A stretch of DNA of 64,000 nt, taken from Castor canadensis. Its lineage: Eukaryota > Chordata > Mammalia > Rodentia > Castoridae. The stretch covers positions 20,040,001-20,104,000 of the forward strand of contig NC_133392.1 of the NCBI RefSeq assembly GCF_047511655.1, read 5' to 3'. Position numbers and translations under genes: made by a program. The notes below the pieces were generated by a model that was given only the letters and a program-made list of their open reading frames with translations, had not been told where the DNA came from and searched no databases. Positions 32,251-44,861 of this stretch are shown one piece after another. How positions within the stretch are numbered: position 1 is the stretch's first letter; every line of letters begins with the position of its first letter.

Positions 32251-33635
32251 GTAACTCAAGTCCCCTGGTACCCAGTTCTGATGTTCCAGGCGCTGTGCTA
32301 CAGGTCTCATCCACTTCCATTTCCTTGTCAATAAAGTGGGGGCTGGACTTAAATGAACCTAAGTGACCTTCCTGCTCAGACATCCTAGGAAAACTTGGTA
32401 CCAGCTGAGAAGCCAGATCTCAGAGGGGATAAGGGTTTTGCCTGAGTTGGTCAGGAAGTGGCAAAGTCTGCCTTCAACCAGGCAGCTGGGCTCCACGGAC
32501 CCCAAATTCTTGGCTTTCAAGCACTGGTATCCCCAAGGGTGGGGCCATTAAATTGATCCACCCGAGCACAGTAAGAGGGCTTATGTTTTGTAGAAGGATT
32601 ACAAATAATAATAAATTGACTGAACGTGATGTCCCAGCAATTTGAATCAGTGTTGTGATGAACTCTTCCCTAACCTTGGTAGACCACCTGCTGCCAGCTG
32701 CTCTGCCATACCCTCTCCTGGGGTTATGTGAGTGACTGGCAGTGAAGCTTTTCTGAGGAAGGAAATAGAGGATGGGGGAGTCTCTGCCATGTGGTCCCAT
32801 CCAGCCATGCCAGCTGTGACAAAGAGACACAAGGAAATATGGTCTGGGTGACTGCAGAGCTCATTTACCTCAGGCTAAAAATAGGTGTGCTCCTCAAAGC
32901 AGGTGAGTGACTCAGCAGGCCCAAGGAGCTCTTCTAGAGAGAGGAAGTGGGGTGCCCACTGGCCCTGGTTTCCCCCAGATGCCTCAACAACAGGAAGGGG
33001 TTGGTGACAGAAGTGTAAGTATGCCTTTCACAACACTTCTTGGGCCAGCTGACTTTCACACTCCTCCTTCCCCCAAACTAACAGTTCCAAAGCCATGAAA
33101 TTGCCAGTCCTGCCAGATCAGAACCATATGGCCCGCCATCCAAACGTGTGGTACCTTTCTCCCAAGCCTTAGAGAACAACGAAGTGTGCAGGAGTGTGTG
33201 CGTGTGCCAGATGTCCAGATCTGGCTGGTGGGAAGGTGAGCAGGCCATGCAGTGTGTGTTCTGGGGGTCTGCCTTGGTCTCTGACTTTTTTCCTTGGCCC
33301 CCACCCACATACAATGTTCCGACCTGTTCCTAAAGTGGTCTGTGCTCTGGGGAACAAGAGATACCACCCTCTTCCTGCCCCGGACTCTTTAGGAAACAGC
33401 ACAGTCCTGGCCTTCTGGCTACTTCTCCAGAGGCTCAGCAGAAGCCAGGAGTGAAGCAACTATTTGGAGAATTCAGCCCCACCTTAGGCAGCTGTCTGAG
33501 CAGATTGGTACAACGGCAAGAGGCAGGACTAGGCACCAAGGACTTCCGGTTCCAGCCCTGCCACTTGCTTGAGCTGTGACCTTAGTGAATCAATTATCCT
33601 GGCAAGTCCCTAGTTTCTCTATTTACCCCTTTATT
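32251..33635. other. Unique-looking sequence
   Basis: Frames of 61-118 codons on both strands without domains. Nothing assigned. Confidence 0.4.
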
Positions 33636-33640
33636 TTTAT

Positions 33641-33826
33641 TTTGCTACACTGGGAATCGAACCTATAACCTTGCACCTGTTGGACAAGTGCTAACTACTG
33701 AGCTTTGTCCCTGGCTTTAGATGTTTTGACACAGGGTCTTGCTGTATAGCTCAGGCTGGTCATGATCCTCCTGCCTCAGTTTCCCGAGTGCTGGGATCAC
33801 AGGTGTTTGTCACTGTGCTTGACTTC
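33641..33826 (-). repeat. ID SINE abutting a B1 SINE
   Basis: 33641-33716 is a minus ID ('ctgggaatcgaacctataac'). 33719-33826 is a minus B1 ('tttgacacagggtcttgctg', 'gctgggatcacaggtgtttg'). Here the ID and B1 are separate insertions, unlike the composite family. Confidence 0.8.
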
Positions 33827-34385
33827 ATTTATTTATCTCCTCAACAAATGTGTATTGAAAATTCATGGGCCAGGCACCACGCATACTATAGAAACTATGG
33901 AAAATAAGAACTGGGGAAGAGTAAAAATGACCAGTTTGGGTACCTCCCCCTAACAAAAAATGCCACTATTTCTTCCTCCCATTGAGTTTGGGCTGACTTG
34001 GCAACTTGCTTTGATGAATGCTGTGAAAGTGACAGCACTTGACTTTCACTATTGCTGTCTTGCAGCCCAGTTGCCACGTGAGGAAAGTTCTAGCTAGCCC
34101 ACTGGAAATGTCACATGGAAGGGAACTGAGGTGCCCTGAGTGAGAGCCTCAGCCATTGCCACCAAGTGAGTTAGGCCATTAAGAGTCCCAGCCCCCAGCC
34201 AATCAGCCAACTGACCAAAAATACTTGTGTGAGCTCAGCCAAAACCACTGGGGTGCAGAAGAGCTTCCTAACTAAGCCTTGACCAAGTTGTCAACCCACA
34301 GAACTGGGAGCAATCAAGCGATCATAGTTTTTTGAAGCTACTACATTTTGGGGGTGATTTATTATCAGTACAATTAATGTTACAT
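33827..34385. other. Mostly unique, short ancient LINE-like fragment
   Basis: 'caacaaatgtgtattgaaaa' (about 33842) marks the decayed repeat class noted at 18991. Confidence 0.35.
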
Positions 34386-34389
34386 AAAA

Positions 34390-34712
34390 CCAAATCCTGG
34401 AAGTAGTGGGGGTTGAACTCAGGGCCTTGCACTTGGTAGGCAGGGACTCTACCACTTGAGCTATGACCCCAATCCTTTTTGCTTAGTTAATTTTCTCATA
34501 GGTCACCTGCTTTTTTGCCTAGGCTGGTCTTATACCTTGGATCCTCCTTACACCTCCCACATAGCTGGGATCGCAACAAGCATACACCTTGCTTATTCTT
34601 TTGAGATGGGGGTCTCACTATCTTTTTTGCCCAGGGTGGCCTTGAACCACAATCCTCCCATTCTCCAATGGGATTGTAGACATGAACTACCATGCCTGGC
34701 CATCACACCTGG
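34390..34712 (-). repeat. Trimeric composite SINE (type C)
   Basis: ID-like 'gggttgaactcagggccttg', then two B1-like halves ('ctgggatcgcaacaagcata' and 'ttgtagacatgaactaccat'). Confidence 0.8.
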
Positions 34713-36200
34713 TTCTTGCCCTCACTGAGTTTATAGTCTATAAGAGACTGTTATTAAAGAAACACAGAAATAAATATGCACCTACAAATAGAGATGAGCG
34801 CTCTCAAGAAAAAGGGTGATGGTGAGGTCACAGGGCAGGCCTCTGGGGAGCCTGAGGCTGGGGGTGGCCACTGAGCTGAGACTGGTTTGGATAGACCAAT
34901 TAGCATAGAAGTCACTGGGGAGGGAAATACGCAAATTCTCTGCCTCATTTATTAGAAATTCTGAGTTTTCCAAGAGGCCCCCTGGATATCCTGGCTATCC
35001 TGATTTGATGGGTCTGATTGGACCCTAGTCCTGAGCCTGAGTGAGTCTTTCTCAGACACTGGCTCCTTGACTGAACAGCTCCAGTTAGCACTCATCACAA
35101 AGCCCCTCCCTGGTAATGTTCCAAGAGCCTCCCATGAGTTCCCAAGTTCTCTAACCCCCAGCATCTAAGTAATAATAATAACAACAAAACTTAGTGTTCT
35201 TTTAATTGTAGGGAGAAAATGACTTCTACTTGCAAATATCTGCCCTCCTCTGGTCCCTATGAGGCAGTTCCTCCATTTTGTGCTCTCTCTCTCTCTCTCT
35301 CACATCCCTGCCAAGGACCATGGGGCACAGAATCCACTCTCTGGGGAGTGGTGGCATCTGTGGTGTGGCCCATAAGAAGGGGCACGTTGGTGCTTGGGCC
35401 ATTTCTTATCTGGCTTCCTCCTGCTCTTTTCCAAATACCAAATAAGGCGAGAGAGCCAATGTGGGTGGCTCTGGCAGCAGCTTGATTTAGACCAGAGAGT
35501 ACCAAAGAATCCATGCTTGGCTGGGGGCCTGCCAAGGTGAGGGTAAAGAGAGAGGTGGGGGAATGGGCCCTGCATAGCTTCAGAAGTATCATCAGCCCTG
35601 GCCTCATGCCCTCAGATCCCATTGGGCTCATAGTCACCATGCCAAGGGTGGTTGTGAGAACTCAGAGTTCACACAGGGCCTGGGCACAGCAGGTGCTTTC
35701 TAGGGAAGTTTTCATTCCCTTTCTTTGGGACAGATTCAGAGATGAGGTTGACACAGAAAGGAAGACAGAGATAGACCCCAGTATCTGGGACCCGTCCCCT
35801 TGAGGCTCAGGAACTGAGCTGACCACACTGCCCACCTCTCCTTTACACACAGAGGACCCCAAGGTGGCCATGGGAACAGCCTGAATTGCCCAGTCAGCCA
35901 AGGAAAGAGGGCACGTTGGCCAGTGAGGCAAGAATGGAGAGACCGAGGGGTGCTGACTCATTCATTCTCTGCTTCTGCTCTGGGAAGGAAAATGACTTGT
36001 TTAGGGGTAGGGAAGAAGCAAGACCAGAGGATGCAATGAGAAGTGAGATAAGGAGGCCTCTTAGCTTAGTAATCAATCATCCTGGGAAAGAGACCCATTA
36101 AAAAAGCAGCAACAACTTGATTGGTGATCATTTCTTTCTTCTAGTTCATCCTTCTAACTCAAGTCATAAGAAGGAATCTCAAAGACCAAGTCAGCAAGGA
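34713..36200. other. Mostly unique sequence
   Basis: 34713-34830 is a decayed ancient LINE-like piece ('gataagtgctct'-type text near 34795). A short (CT)n occurs near 35288. No exon recognised. Confidence 0.4.
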
Positions 36201-36202
36201 AG

Positions 36203-36218
36203 ACTCTCTCTCTCTCTC

Positions 36219-36264
<46 letters not shown>

Positions 36265-36458
36265 CTGCACTAGATTGAACTCAGGGCCTTGAGTGCTTGC
36301 TAGGTAAGCTTAACTCTTTACCACTTGAGCCATGCTTCCAGTCCTGTTGATTTTAGTTTGTTCTTGAGATAGGATCTCAGGCTAATTTTGCCTGGATCAG
36401 CCTTGGACCTCCATTTTTCTACCTGTGCCTCCTGAGTAGCTGAGATTTTAGGCATGTC
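36203..36458 (-). repeat. (TC)n tract joined to a composite SINE
   Basis: TC repeat (36203-36263), then ID-like 'attgaactcagggccttgag' and a B1-like half ending 'gtagctgagattttaggcat'. Confidence 0.85.
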
Positions 36459-37038
36459 CCGTGACCCAGTAAAGGGAAACTTTCTTGAGTCATACTATAT
36501 GTCCAGCCTGGGGCCAGGCCTGGTATGGGTGCCATCTTTCCAGAGAGAAAGGACTACCTTGGAGTTCAGACTCAGCTGGGGCAGAGCCAGTGTTTGCTGT
36601 TGGGCCTTCTCTCTACTCCCTTTCTCCATTCATCCCTCCTCACCATGTCAAGTGTGGACTGCATCCGGGACAAGTTTTTCTGTATGGTATAAATAGTTCT
36701 AACGCTAAAAAAGCACTCATGGGCGGTAGTGGGCGACCCTGGGTATCTATTTTGTGAGCTAATTTGCATGGGGGTAGACAGGCCTCTGAGGAGGAAGTTT
36801 GGTGAAAGAGTAGGTGTGAGGTAGGGAGAGAAGCAAGGGACCCATGTCTGATGATTTGTATTGTTAGAATTTTCGTTGCAAGTGAAAGAAAATCCAATTC
36901 TTTTGTTTAATGCAACAGTGGAATTTATTGGTTTAAGATTTACTGTTCAAGGGAGGTGGCTGGTATCAGACAAAGCTTTACCAGGATCTCTGAACATGTC
37001 ACCAAGACCTGGTACTCCCTGTTGTCTTTTGACTGTAA
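36459..37038. other. Unique-looking sequence
   Basis: No exon or repeat recognised. Confidence 0.4.
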
Positions 37039-37039
37039 A

Positions 37040-37132
37040 CTTTTTTTTTTTTTGGTGGCACTGGGGCTTGAACTCAGGGCCTCATGCTTGCTGGGCCGGT
37101 GCTCTACCATTTGAGCCACTCTACCAGCCCTC
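37040..37132 (-). repeat. Solo ID-like SINE
   Basis: T-run, 'gcactggggcttgaactcag', 'cttgctgggccggtgctcta'. Likely duplicated flank 'tccctgttgt' before (about 37015) and after (about 37131). Confidence 0.88.
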
Positions 37133-37860
37133 CCTGTTGTGTTTTGGTTCAGCAATTTTCTAGGTAACACCTCTATCACTTTTTCCAAGTTCATTTCACT
37201 TATCGCTCAAGTTCTGGAAATGATTTCCATTGGCCTGACTTTGTTCAGGTACCCATCCTGGAGCCAGTGACTATGTGCAGGCGCGTGGAGTATACTGCTG
37301 GCAGTGTGTGGACAGAGATGTGTAGAGGGAACTTGGTGATGGGGACTGCTTCACTGAGGTCCTAGAAAGTGAGTTGGGGCTGTTACTGTGAGTGAACGAA
37401 CAGGGACAGGCTGACAAAAAGCCTTTCTCCTTTCAGAGAGAAGGCTGATGGTACCTGCTAAAGGGGTTTCTTTGGGGCCCTGGATTCTAAATCAAAGCCC
37501 AAATTAGGAGAGGAGCCTTTTGCTTTGCCTCTTTCAGCTCATAGCACAAACCCATTTTTACTGTGGTAAGGATTGAGGCCTGGGGTACCAGGTGTCACAC
37601 CTTGAAGAGAGATGTAGGGACCTCATGGCCTGCCCCAGAGTGGGGAGAGGCAAGGTCCCTGCCTCAGCCATCTTATGTACAGGGGACACCAACAAGAGGT
37701 ATTGCTGAAGAAGCAACAGCAATGACCATGAGCTCTTGTGAGAACCCAAGGATTTCCAGAGATGGTGGGGCAGACTTTGGGGTGCTTAACCCCAGAAGTC
37801 CCCTTCCAGAGAGGACGTACCCGGTACCTTTATAAGCACATTTGCTGGCTACAGTAGAAA
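37133..37860. other. Unique-looking sequence
   Basis: No exon or repeat recognised. Confidence 0.4.
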
Positions 37861-37861
37861 G

Positions 37862-38040
37862 AAATTCAGCCTGGGCCACAGGTTTGGATTCCAGTCATTG
37901 CTGGCTATGAGCTTGGGCAGTCCCTCTCCCTTTCTTGGCCTTACTTTACTCCGTTATAAAATGGGAGTGACACCGCCTAACTCAAGAGCTGCTGTGGGAT
38001 CAGGTGAGCCAGGGTGGATGAAAGGCTGAAGTACTGTTCT
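37862..38040 (+). repeat. MIR SINE
   Basis: 'ggtttggattccagtcattg', 'gagcttgggcagtccctctc', 'gttataaaatgggagtgaca'. Confidence 0.85.
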
Positions 38041-38865
38041 GGGGTCAGGACCTGTTAACCCCCACTCCCCATCCTGATCCCAGGAGGTCCCAGGCCTGGA
38101 CACAGGGCCATGTCTTTGTGCCCTGGAGGCATTTGCGGCATGGGAAAATCACAAAGAGGTACAAGCCTGCTGTGCCCTGTGGAGGTTGGCATCTTGGAGG
38201 CCCTGGGGGCCCAGGGATGTGGGTGGCTTTCTGGGCACTCCCCTTGCCTTCCACTGAGTCAGAGGGAGGCACTCAGGCTGGGCATCAGCCTCCCAGGTTC
38301 TACCAGTCATTGCCAGGAGAAAAGGAAGGCTAATGGGAGAAGGTACGCACACCCACGCCCTCCATAGCACCTTCCTCCTACAGGCCCAGGTGCAGATGCA
38401 GAAGAAAGAATTCTCCCTCCCTCCACACTGAGGGAGTGCGCCCTGCTTCCATCCACACCGCCCCCTGCCCTGCCTCTCCCAGAGCCCACACTGCAGGGCC
38501 CACAGGGCAAGGATTGCAGTGCAGCTGGTCACGGGGACCCTGGTCATCTCCAGCTGCTCTGGGTAGCTCAGATCATCTACTCCCTAATCCTCTTGTTTCC
38601 CTCTGTCCCCTTCCCAGGGAAGAGTCTGTTCCCTGACACCTCCTGCCAGAGTCTAGCCTATGTCTTGGAGGGCTGACTGGTTGAAGTATCTCTCTGCCGT
38701 GCTTGGACTTTCTGTTCAGCTATTTGAATTTGGATAGAAATGCTTCTTTCCCTCTTTGCCCAGGCTGGGCAGCTTTCGCTGACTTACAGGGGAAGGGTCT
38801 TTTTGCTTAGCCAGCACTGGAAGCCTTGAATGGTTCTCACACCACACTCCTTAGAACTTTTTCTT
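38041..38865. other. Unique-looking GC-moderate sequence
   Basis: Overlapping frames on both strands (longest 132 codons, minus, 38149-38547) without domains. Confidence 0.4.
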
Positions 38866-38950
38866 TTTGGTGGTACTAGGGAATTGAACCCAAGGCCTTG
38901 TGCATGCTAGGCAAACACTAAATCACTAAGCCACATCTCCAGTCCCACAC
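38866..38950 (-). repeat. ID SINE
   Basis: 'ggtggtactagggaattgaa', 'tgcatgctaggcaaacacta', 'agccacatctccagtcc'. Confidence 0.85.
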
Positions 38951-39349
38951 CACACTTTTTGAATTCCATCAGTCATTCATGGTCTCATTTTTTCCACTTC
39001 CTCCAGGATACCTCTGACCTCCATCCCACACAGACCTAAGAAAAAGAAGGAAGTTTTGGGCTCAAGCAACCCTCAAGCCCACGTGATCTTATTTTAGCTA
39101 AGGTTGAAATCAGAACTCAAGTGATGTCAACATTTTCTTTCTTTCTAAATCTTGACTCTCTCTTCTTTTATGAAAGCTGATGTTTCAGGTTCCACATGAC
39201 AGTGAAAGAACCCCGTGGTTCCTGCTCTTACCTTACAGGTTTCAGGAACAGTGGAAAGAGTGAGTCGTATTTCTCTGTAGCTCAGTTTAGTCTCAGAATT
39301 GAAACGCACTGTCTCTGATTGATTGGTTCTGATTCCTGAACCAGTCAGT

Positions 39350-39652
39350 GTGTCTAAGGAGATTTAATCTGTGGATTAGGGGTCATCAAGTGGGACCCCC
39401 ACAATGGCCTTAGTAGCTTTATAGGAAGGGGAAGAGAGTCCTGGTCTCACAAGCTCACCCCATTTCACTGTGTGATGCTGTCCACCATGTTCTGATGCAG
39501 GAAGAAGGCCTTCACCAGCTGCTGAGCTGCTGCCTCTACCATGTTCTTAGATGTCCCAGTCTCCAGAACAGTAAGCCAAATATACCTCTATTCTTTTTCA
39601 ATTATTCAGTCTCCAGTTTTTTCTTATAGCCACAGAAAAAAGACTAAGACAG
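39350..39652 (+). mobile_element. MaLR LTR (MST/MLT1-like)
   Basis: 'ccatgttctgatgcaggaag', 'ctccagaacagtaagccaaa', then 'ttcttatagccacagaaaaa' before the terminal 'gactaagacag'. This matches the 3' half of a MaLR LTR. Confidence 0.75.
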
Positions 39653-41054
39653 AAGTCATGTCCAGCTCCAATATTCTAAGGAAGAAACTGAGGCCTGACG
39701 TTAACCTGTTCAAGTGCTCATGAGCGATTGTATTGTTGCCTCTCAGGCTGGAAGCCTAGGAAGGTCTTACAGATATTGGGGGGAAGGAGGTGGGCAATGG
39801 ACACAGCACTCTGAAATGGTCCGTGCATCTTTGTATCTTTCTCAGTTTCCCTGAAACAGAAACTAGGTTTGTTGAGTGCACCCAGAGGTGATTTCTACCT
39901 TCAACCTGGTTGACATTAACCAAACTCTGAAGACCAAGGTCAGAACTGGAATGGTGGCATCACTGGCAATGGGACTGCCCAGTGCTTTGACTTCCTCCTG
40001 GAGGCTTCGTGCCATATTTTTATTACTTGAGTTCATTCACTTGACCGCTGAAAGAGCAATCCCTTTCTTCCATCCTCTTTGGCCGGTTTTTTCTCAGAAG
40101 GGACCCCACATTTTTTGTTGGCCATGTGTTCTTAGTTACAATAACTCCTCTGTCTCTCCACTCAATGACTGCACCCAGGTTGCCTTATTTAGAGTCTGTG
40201 TTTTCCCAAAGCATTTCAATCACACATTCCTGATAGTGTGTTGAATTGGGATGCTTGAAAAAAGTCGTATGATTCATTCAGACAGATGTTTGGACATCAC
40301 TTGTTATATGCCGGACTCCAGAGACACAGTGATGGACAAGATTTTTGAAGGATTTTCACCAGGTAAGCGATGGCGTCACAGTATGCAGCTTATCCAGAGC
40401 ACTGTGGCTGGGAGGGAGCCAGTCTGGACACCCGGGGACCAATGAAGAGACTTGCTCCAGGCAGGTCATTATGGTCAGGACAGTGTCCTAGCCATGGGGG
40501 TGGAGAGAAGGGAACAGATTTGAGGAGGTAACATCCAGTGGCTTTGCAGGTGGATCAAGGCAGTGAGTGGCAGTGCCCATCGAGGTCCATTGTATTTCTG
40601 ACCTTGGTTTCCTTGTCTTTGGTATGGTGCCATCTCTAACCACATCACGAGATTCTAAATTCAGGAGGCTGAGAAAGTATGGTTTCTAGCTTTCTGGAAA
40701 TGGGGCTAGGACTTGTCAGAGGAGCATGTGATTTGGGGTGGAACATGCTCCAATCCATTTGGAATTCTTGACCTTCAGGACTTTGCAAGCTGTCTGTAAC
40801 TAGGCAGTTGGATTTTGGATCCCAGACTCTTGAAGAAAAAAATAATCTGTGCTAGAGGTTTTTACTGATTTATTATAAAAGAATTCGGATTCTGTGGGTC
40901 CCAGTCACAAAGAGGGACAGAGTTGGGACTGGAGCTCAGTTTCCTTCTTCCTAAGTCTCTGTGCTTCACCAAGCTGCAGCCTCTCCTCCTAGAGCCAAGA
41001 GCGCCTTCTTATCAGCCCTTTCTATTGTCAGAGCCAGTGCAAAGCCTGCACCTG
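39653..41054. other. Mostly unique sequence
   Basis: A 122-codon plus frame (39876-40244) and a 64-codon frame (40251-40445) carry no recognised domain. No exon called. Confidence 0.4.
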
Positions 41055-41200
41055 GATTACCTCCTTTGGACCTCATGACTCACCTGGAGAGCTGCTATTA
41101 GAGATGGAAAAATCAGGGAGGCTTCAGGAAGTGAAGTGAGTTACCCAGGGCCACAGGCCATCTGTTTGCTTTCTGAGCCCGTGCTCTTAAACCATATGTT
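41055..41200 (-). repeat. MIR SINE
   Basis: 'tttggacctcatgactcacc', 'gtgagttacccagggccaca', 'tctgagcccgtgctcttaaa' match reverse-strand MIR. Confidence 0.6.
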
Positions 41201-41350
41201 CTAGCACAGCGCAATCCAATAGAACGTTCTGTGATGATGGAAATGTTGTATCTGTGCTGTCCAATACAGTCGCTACTAGCCACGTGTGCAGCTGAGATTT
41301 TAACTGAATTCCATTTCAATTAATTTAAATTTCATAGCCACATCTGACTA
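41201..41350 (+). mobile_element. hAT-like MITE
   Basis: 'gcaatccaatagaacgttct', 'gatgatggaaatgttgtatc', 'gctgtccaatacagtcgcta' match a common mammalian hAT MITE. A minus-strand relative is at 10432. Confidence 0.7.
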
Positions 41351-41404
41351 ATGATGACCCTGTTGAGTCCTTCCAGAAGCTCAAGGAAAGAGTCAAAACT
41401 TAAG

Positions 41405-41566
41405 CCAGGCCAGCCCAGGCAAATAGTTCACAAGAGTCCATCTCCAGAATAACTAGAGCAAAATGGACTGGAGGTGTGGCTCAAATGGTAGAATGCCTGC
41501 TTTGGAAGCGGGAAGCCCTGATTTCAAACCCCAGTCCCATCAAAATAAATAAATAAATAAAAATAG
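41405..41566 (+). repeat. Composite SINE, type B, 5' truncated
   Basis: Linker 'tccagaataactagagcaaa' and ID-like 'gaggtgtggctcaaatggta', ending in (AAAT)n. Confidence 0.88.
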
Positions 41567-41626
41567 AGCCAGAACTTTCCCTTAGACCTCGTCGAAGTAT
41601 CTTTTCATTCAAAACCATGTGCAGAG

Positions 41627-41962
41627 CCAGACATCAGTGGCTCACGCCTGTAATCCTAGCTTTTTGAGAGGGTGAGATCAGGAGGATCACAGTTCTAGGC
41701 CGGCCTGGGCAAAAAATCTTGTGAGACCCATGTCAATGATAAAAGCTGGGCTTGGTGGTGGTTGCCTATCATCCCAGCTGCAGCAGAAACCTAAAGTAGG
41801 AGGATCGCCATCCAGGTGGGCCTGGGCACAAAGCAAGACCCTACCTCAAATATTACCAGGGCAAAAAGGGATGGTGGAGTGGCTCGAGTGGTAGAGTGCC
41901 TGCCTAGCAAGTGCAAAGTCCTGAGTTCAAATCCCAGTGCCACTAATAAGAACAATAAAAAA
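41627..41962 (+). repeat. Trimeric composite SINE (type C)
   Basis: Two B1-like monomers ('ggctcacgcctgtaatccta'; 'ctgggcttggtggtggttgc') and an ID-like part with 'gtgcctgcctagcaagtgca'. Confidence 0.88.
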
Positions 41963-42519
41963 ACCTATGTAGTAAGGTACAGGGATCATCTAGAGCAAAA
42001 CACATCTAGAGTGTTCCCCTACAGCCTCCTAAGCGCCTCAAAAGAGACGTTCTAGCTCTTGAAGGTTAGCCAGCTATTTCCTGTTCCCCACAATGTTCAG
42101 ATACCCGATTGGAAAGTTGGATGCCATTGGAGGTGTGAAGACTCCTGGGAGCTTCTGAGAAAGGAAAAGGAAGTGCCCTTTTGCAGCATCCTGGAATATC
42201 AGCCCCCAGGCTACCATCTTAAGCAATGGAACTGTTGCCTGCCTGTAGCAGGGACCACCTTAGAGGACAGTGTCCCAGAGTGAAGGAGAGGTGTGAGAGG
42301 ACGACCCACACAGGCTGAACTAGGAGAGTGGGCAGAAGGCAAGTTGATGCTGGAATGGCGCCAGGTGCAGATGGAAAGGTTGAGGGGGAGGAAAGGGGTG
42401 GCAGTGACTGTCAGTGGGGGGGAGGGGACAAAGAAGCTGTGCACACAGCACAGTGGGGCCGAAAACAGGGGCAGAAGCAGTGCCTTCCAGTCCTTACCAA
42501 TTTAGAAGTAAAACCCCTT
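41963..42519. other. Unique-looking sequence
   Basis: No exon or repeat recognised. Confidence 0.4.
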
Positions 42520-42840
42520 CTTGTCAACTAACTGCTTTTGCAATGCAACTGTCAGTGACAGCTGAGTAAGAGGAAGTAATTAGAGGCCCGGGAAGTGGCT
42601 CGTTACTATGTAACTTTGCCATTCACCTCCCTGCTGTCCCCTCTGTGCTGCCACAATGCCTTAGTTACCCTTCTTCCCCCAGCAGGACCACTTTCTAATT
42701 ACTTCTAGCTGGGCTCACCAGTGTGTTTCCCACTGAATTTCATTTCCGGGCTTGATGAATGCCAAATTAATTTTTAATCACCCTGGAGGTGTTGAGTTTA
42801 ATTACTCAGATTGAAAGGCATAAGGAGAACAGACTGTAAA
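42520..42840. promoter_or_regulatory. Candidate conserved non-coding element with homeodomain-type sites
   Basis: A repeat-free block contains three TAATTA cores (42577-42582, 42696-42701, 42799-42804) and an ATTAATTTTTAAT stretch (42766-42778) within about 230 bp. TAATTA is the classic paired/Antp-class homeodomain core. Enhancer function is inference only. Confidence 0.35.
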
Positions 42841-43745
42841 GGGAAACTTTTTGGGGTGCTTCTCAAGAATGGGGAACAGTATATTTCCAGGATGCTATGG
42901 AGAGTGGGAAAATGTCCTGGCTCCCCAGCTTGGCATCTGTGTTTGAGAGCCATGGTCCACCCAGCCTGCAGTGAAGAGGACAAGGCGAGAGGAAGTAGAA
43001 GATGTGGTCTTTGGAGAATCCTGAGTGTGGGATGAAGAAAGGGTCACCCAAACACAAAACAGGAGTAGGGAACAATACAAGGCCCTCTGTCCCCAAGTCT
43101 TCATTGGTTGAGTGAAGCCTGCTTATCTAACCATTCATAACCCAGTGCTCTTTTTGTGACACCACCATGCCTGTCAAAACTCCAAAGCCAATACCATGTT
43201 GCTAATCTTTACTGCCCATTTCGGTGTGCCAGCTGGGCATAGGCACAGTAACCCCCACATCCCTTCTCCCCTCCTGGTGGGGTTTGGCTAATCTTCCCTT
43301 TGCCACCTGACTGGGTATCTGGCTACTTGGCAAGTTGTGTCATCCTATGTCCCTTGCCAAAGATTGGTCATACTGTAGGCATGGGGTGTCATTCTGACCA
43401 ATGAGCTGTGATAGTCAGGTTGGGAAAGTGGGAGAAAAATGAGGCACACAAGAGATGCCACCTCTCCTCTTTTTCTATCAGATGTTGCTGTGTCCTGATG
43501 TGGAAGTGTGACGCCTCAGTCCTGGACAGTCATTCTTTCACCATGAGGGGATCCACCTGAGAATACAGACTGCATTCTGAAGACAGGAAGAGTCTGTAAA
43601 CTGTTGAATTAAGTAACTCTGAAGCACCCAACCTGAACCCTTTCCCTCCCCACACACACCCTGTTAGGTCGATAATACATTCTGTGTCCCTGTAGCCATT
43701 AAGGTAAGGTTTTTCTGCTTCTTGTACCCAAGAGTACCCCACACT
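42841..43745. other. Unique-looking sequence
   Basis: No exon or repeat recognised. Confidence 0.4.
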
Positions 43746-43749
43746 CACA

Positions 43750-44038
43750 CCACAGTACTGGGCTTGAACTCAGGGCCTCGCATATGTGGCAAGGATCTAC
43801 CACTGAGCCCCAAATAAGACCTTTTTTTTTTTTTCGGAGGTATTGGGGTTTGAACTCGGGGCTTCACGCTTGCTAGGCAGGCGCTTCATCTCTTGAGTCA
43901 CTCCATCAGCTCTTACACTGTGTATCTTCGAGATAGAGTCTTGTAAACTATTTGTCCAGGCTGGTTTTGAACCACAATTCTCCTGATTTCTACCTCCTGA
44001 GTCGCTAGGATTACAGGCGTGTGTCACCAGTGCTTGAC
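43750..44038 (-). repeat. ID-like monomer next to a type A composite SINE (full ID form)
   Basis: 43750-43812: 'cagtactgggcttgaactca'. 43819-44038: T-run, 'ggtttgaactcggggcttca', 'cttgctaggcaggcgcttca' (full-length ID region), linker complement and B1-like half. Confidence 0.88.
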
Positions 44039-44610
44039 TGCAAACAAGACTTTTTGATGGCTAAAAGAATGAGTTCTCTGAGTTTTCATATTCTCTCCTG
44101 CTCCTGCACTATTAATATTCCCCCCAAATCTCCTTCCTGCTGGGGTATGCAGGAAGGAAGGGAGGTCAGGGGGTAAGGGGAAATGCTGCCTCTCCTCCCG
44201 TGAGAAAAAGACCTGATCTTCCAATGGCCAGGGGAAAAGGAAATCCTGCTCCAGGGTCAGAGGGAGGTGCCTCACCCCCAGCCTGCTCCCCCAGGGAGGG
44301 AAGGAGATGGGAGCTCCAGTGGTGGTCTTGCTTCCTGAGGGCATCACCACTTAGCCACCTGAGGAACCATACCCTACCCTGCTCCTATGACTTTCCATCT
44401 GGCCCTTGGAAAGAAGAGATGGTTGAAACACCTCAGGAGAGTATTAGGCATCTGTCCCGGCATTCTGTCTTGACAACAACGCTGACGCCATGACAGGATC
44501 ACCAGATCACACTTAACAGTCACAGCACAGTGATGGTGCTGAGCAGAGACTTAGCCTGGAGGCTAAGAGTGGCTGTGAAGAACACTGCTGGCTGCCTTCA
44601 TAATGCATCC
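44039..44610. other. Unique-looking sequence
   Basis: Opposed frames of about 100 codons (44024-44350 minus, 44200-44493 plus) without domains. Confidence 0.4.
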
Positions 44611-44611
44611 C

Positions 44612-44775
44612 TTACAGCCAGGCTTGGTGGTACATGAGTGTATTCCCAGAACTCAGGGGGCTGAGGCAAGAGGATTTTGAGTTTGAGACCAGACTGGGCT
44701 ACATAGTGAGTTCAAGGACAGCTCGGGATGTACAGTGAGACCCTGTCTCAAAAAACCAAAACAAACGAACAAAAA
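44612..44775 (+). repeat. B1 SINE, complete
   Basis: 'gccaggcttggtggtacatg' to 'gagaccctgtctcaaaaaac', including the internal 'gaccagactgggctacatag'. A standard rodent B1 with A-rich tail. Confidence 0.93.
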
Positions 44776-44814
44776 ATATATCCTTTACCCTCTTCTCTCT
44801 TTGCCCCCACCCCC

Positions 44815-44822
44815 TACACACA

Positions 44823-44860
<38 letters not shown>
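44815..44860 (+). repeat. (CA)n microsatellite
   Basis: About 20 CA units with one T interruption. Confidence 0.95.
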
Positions 44861-44861
<1 letters not shown>

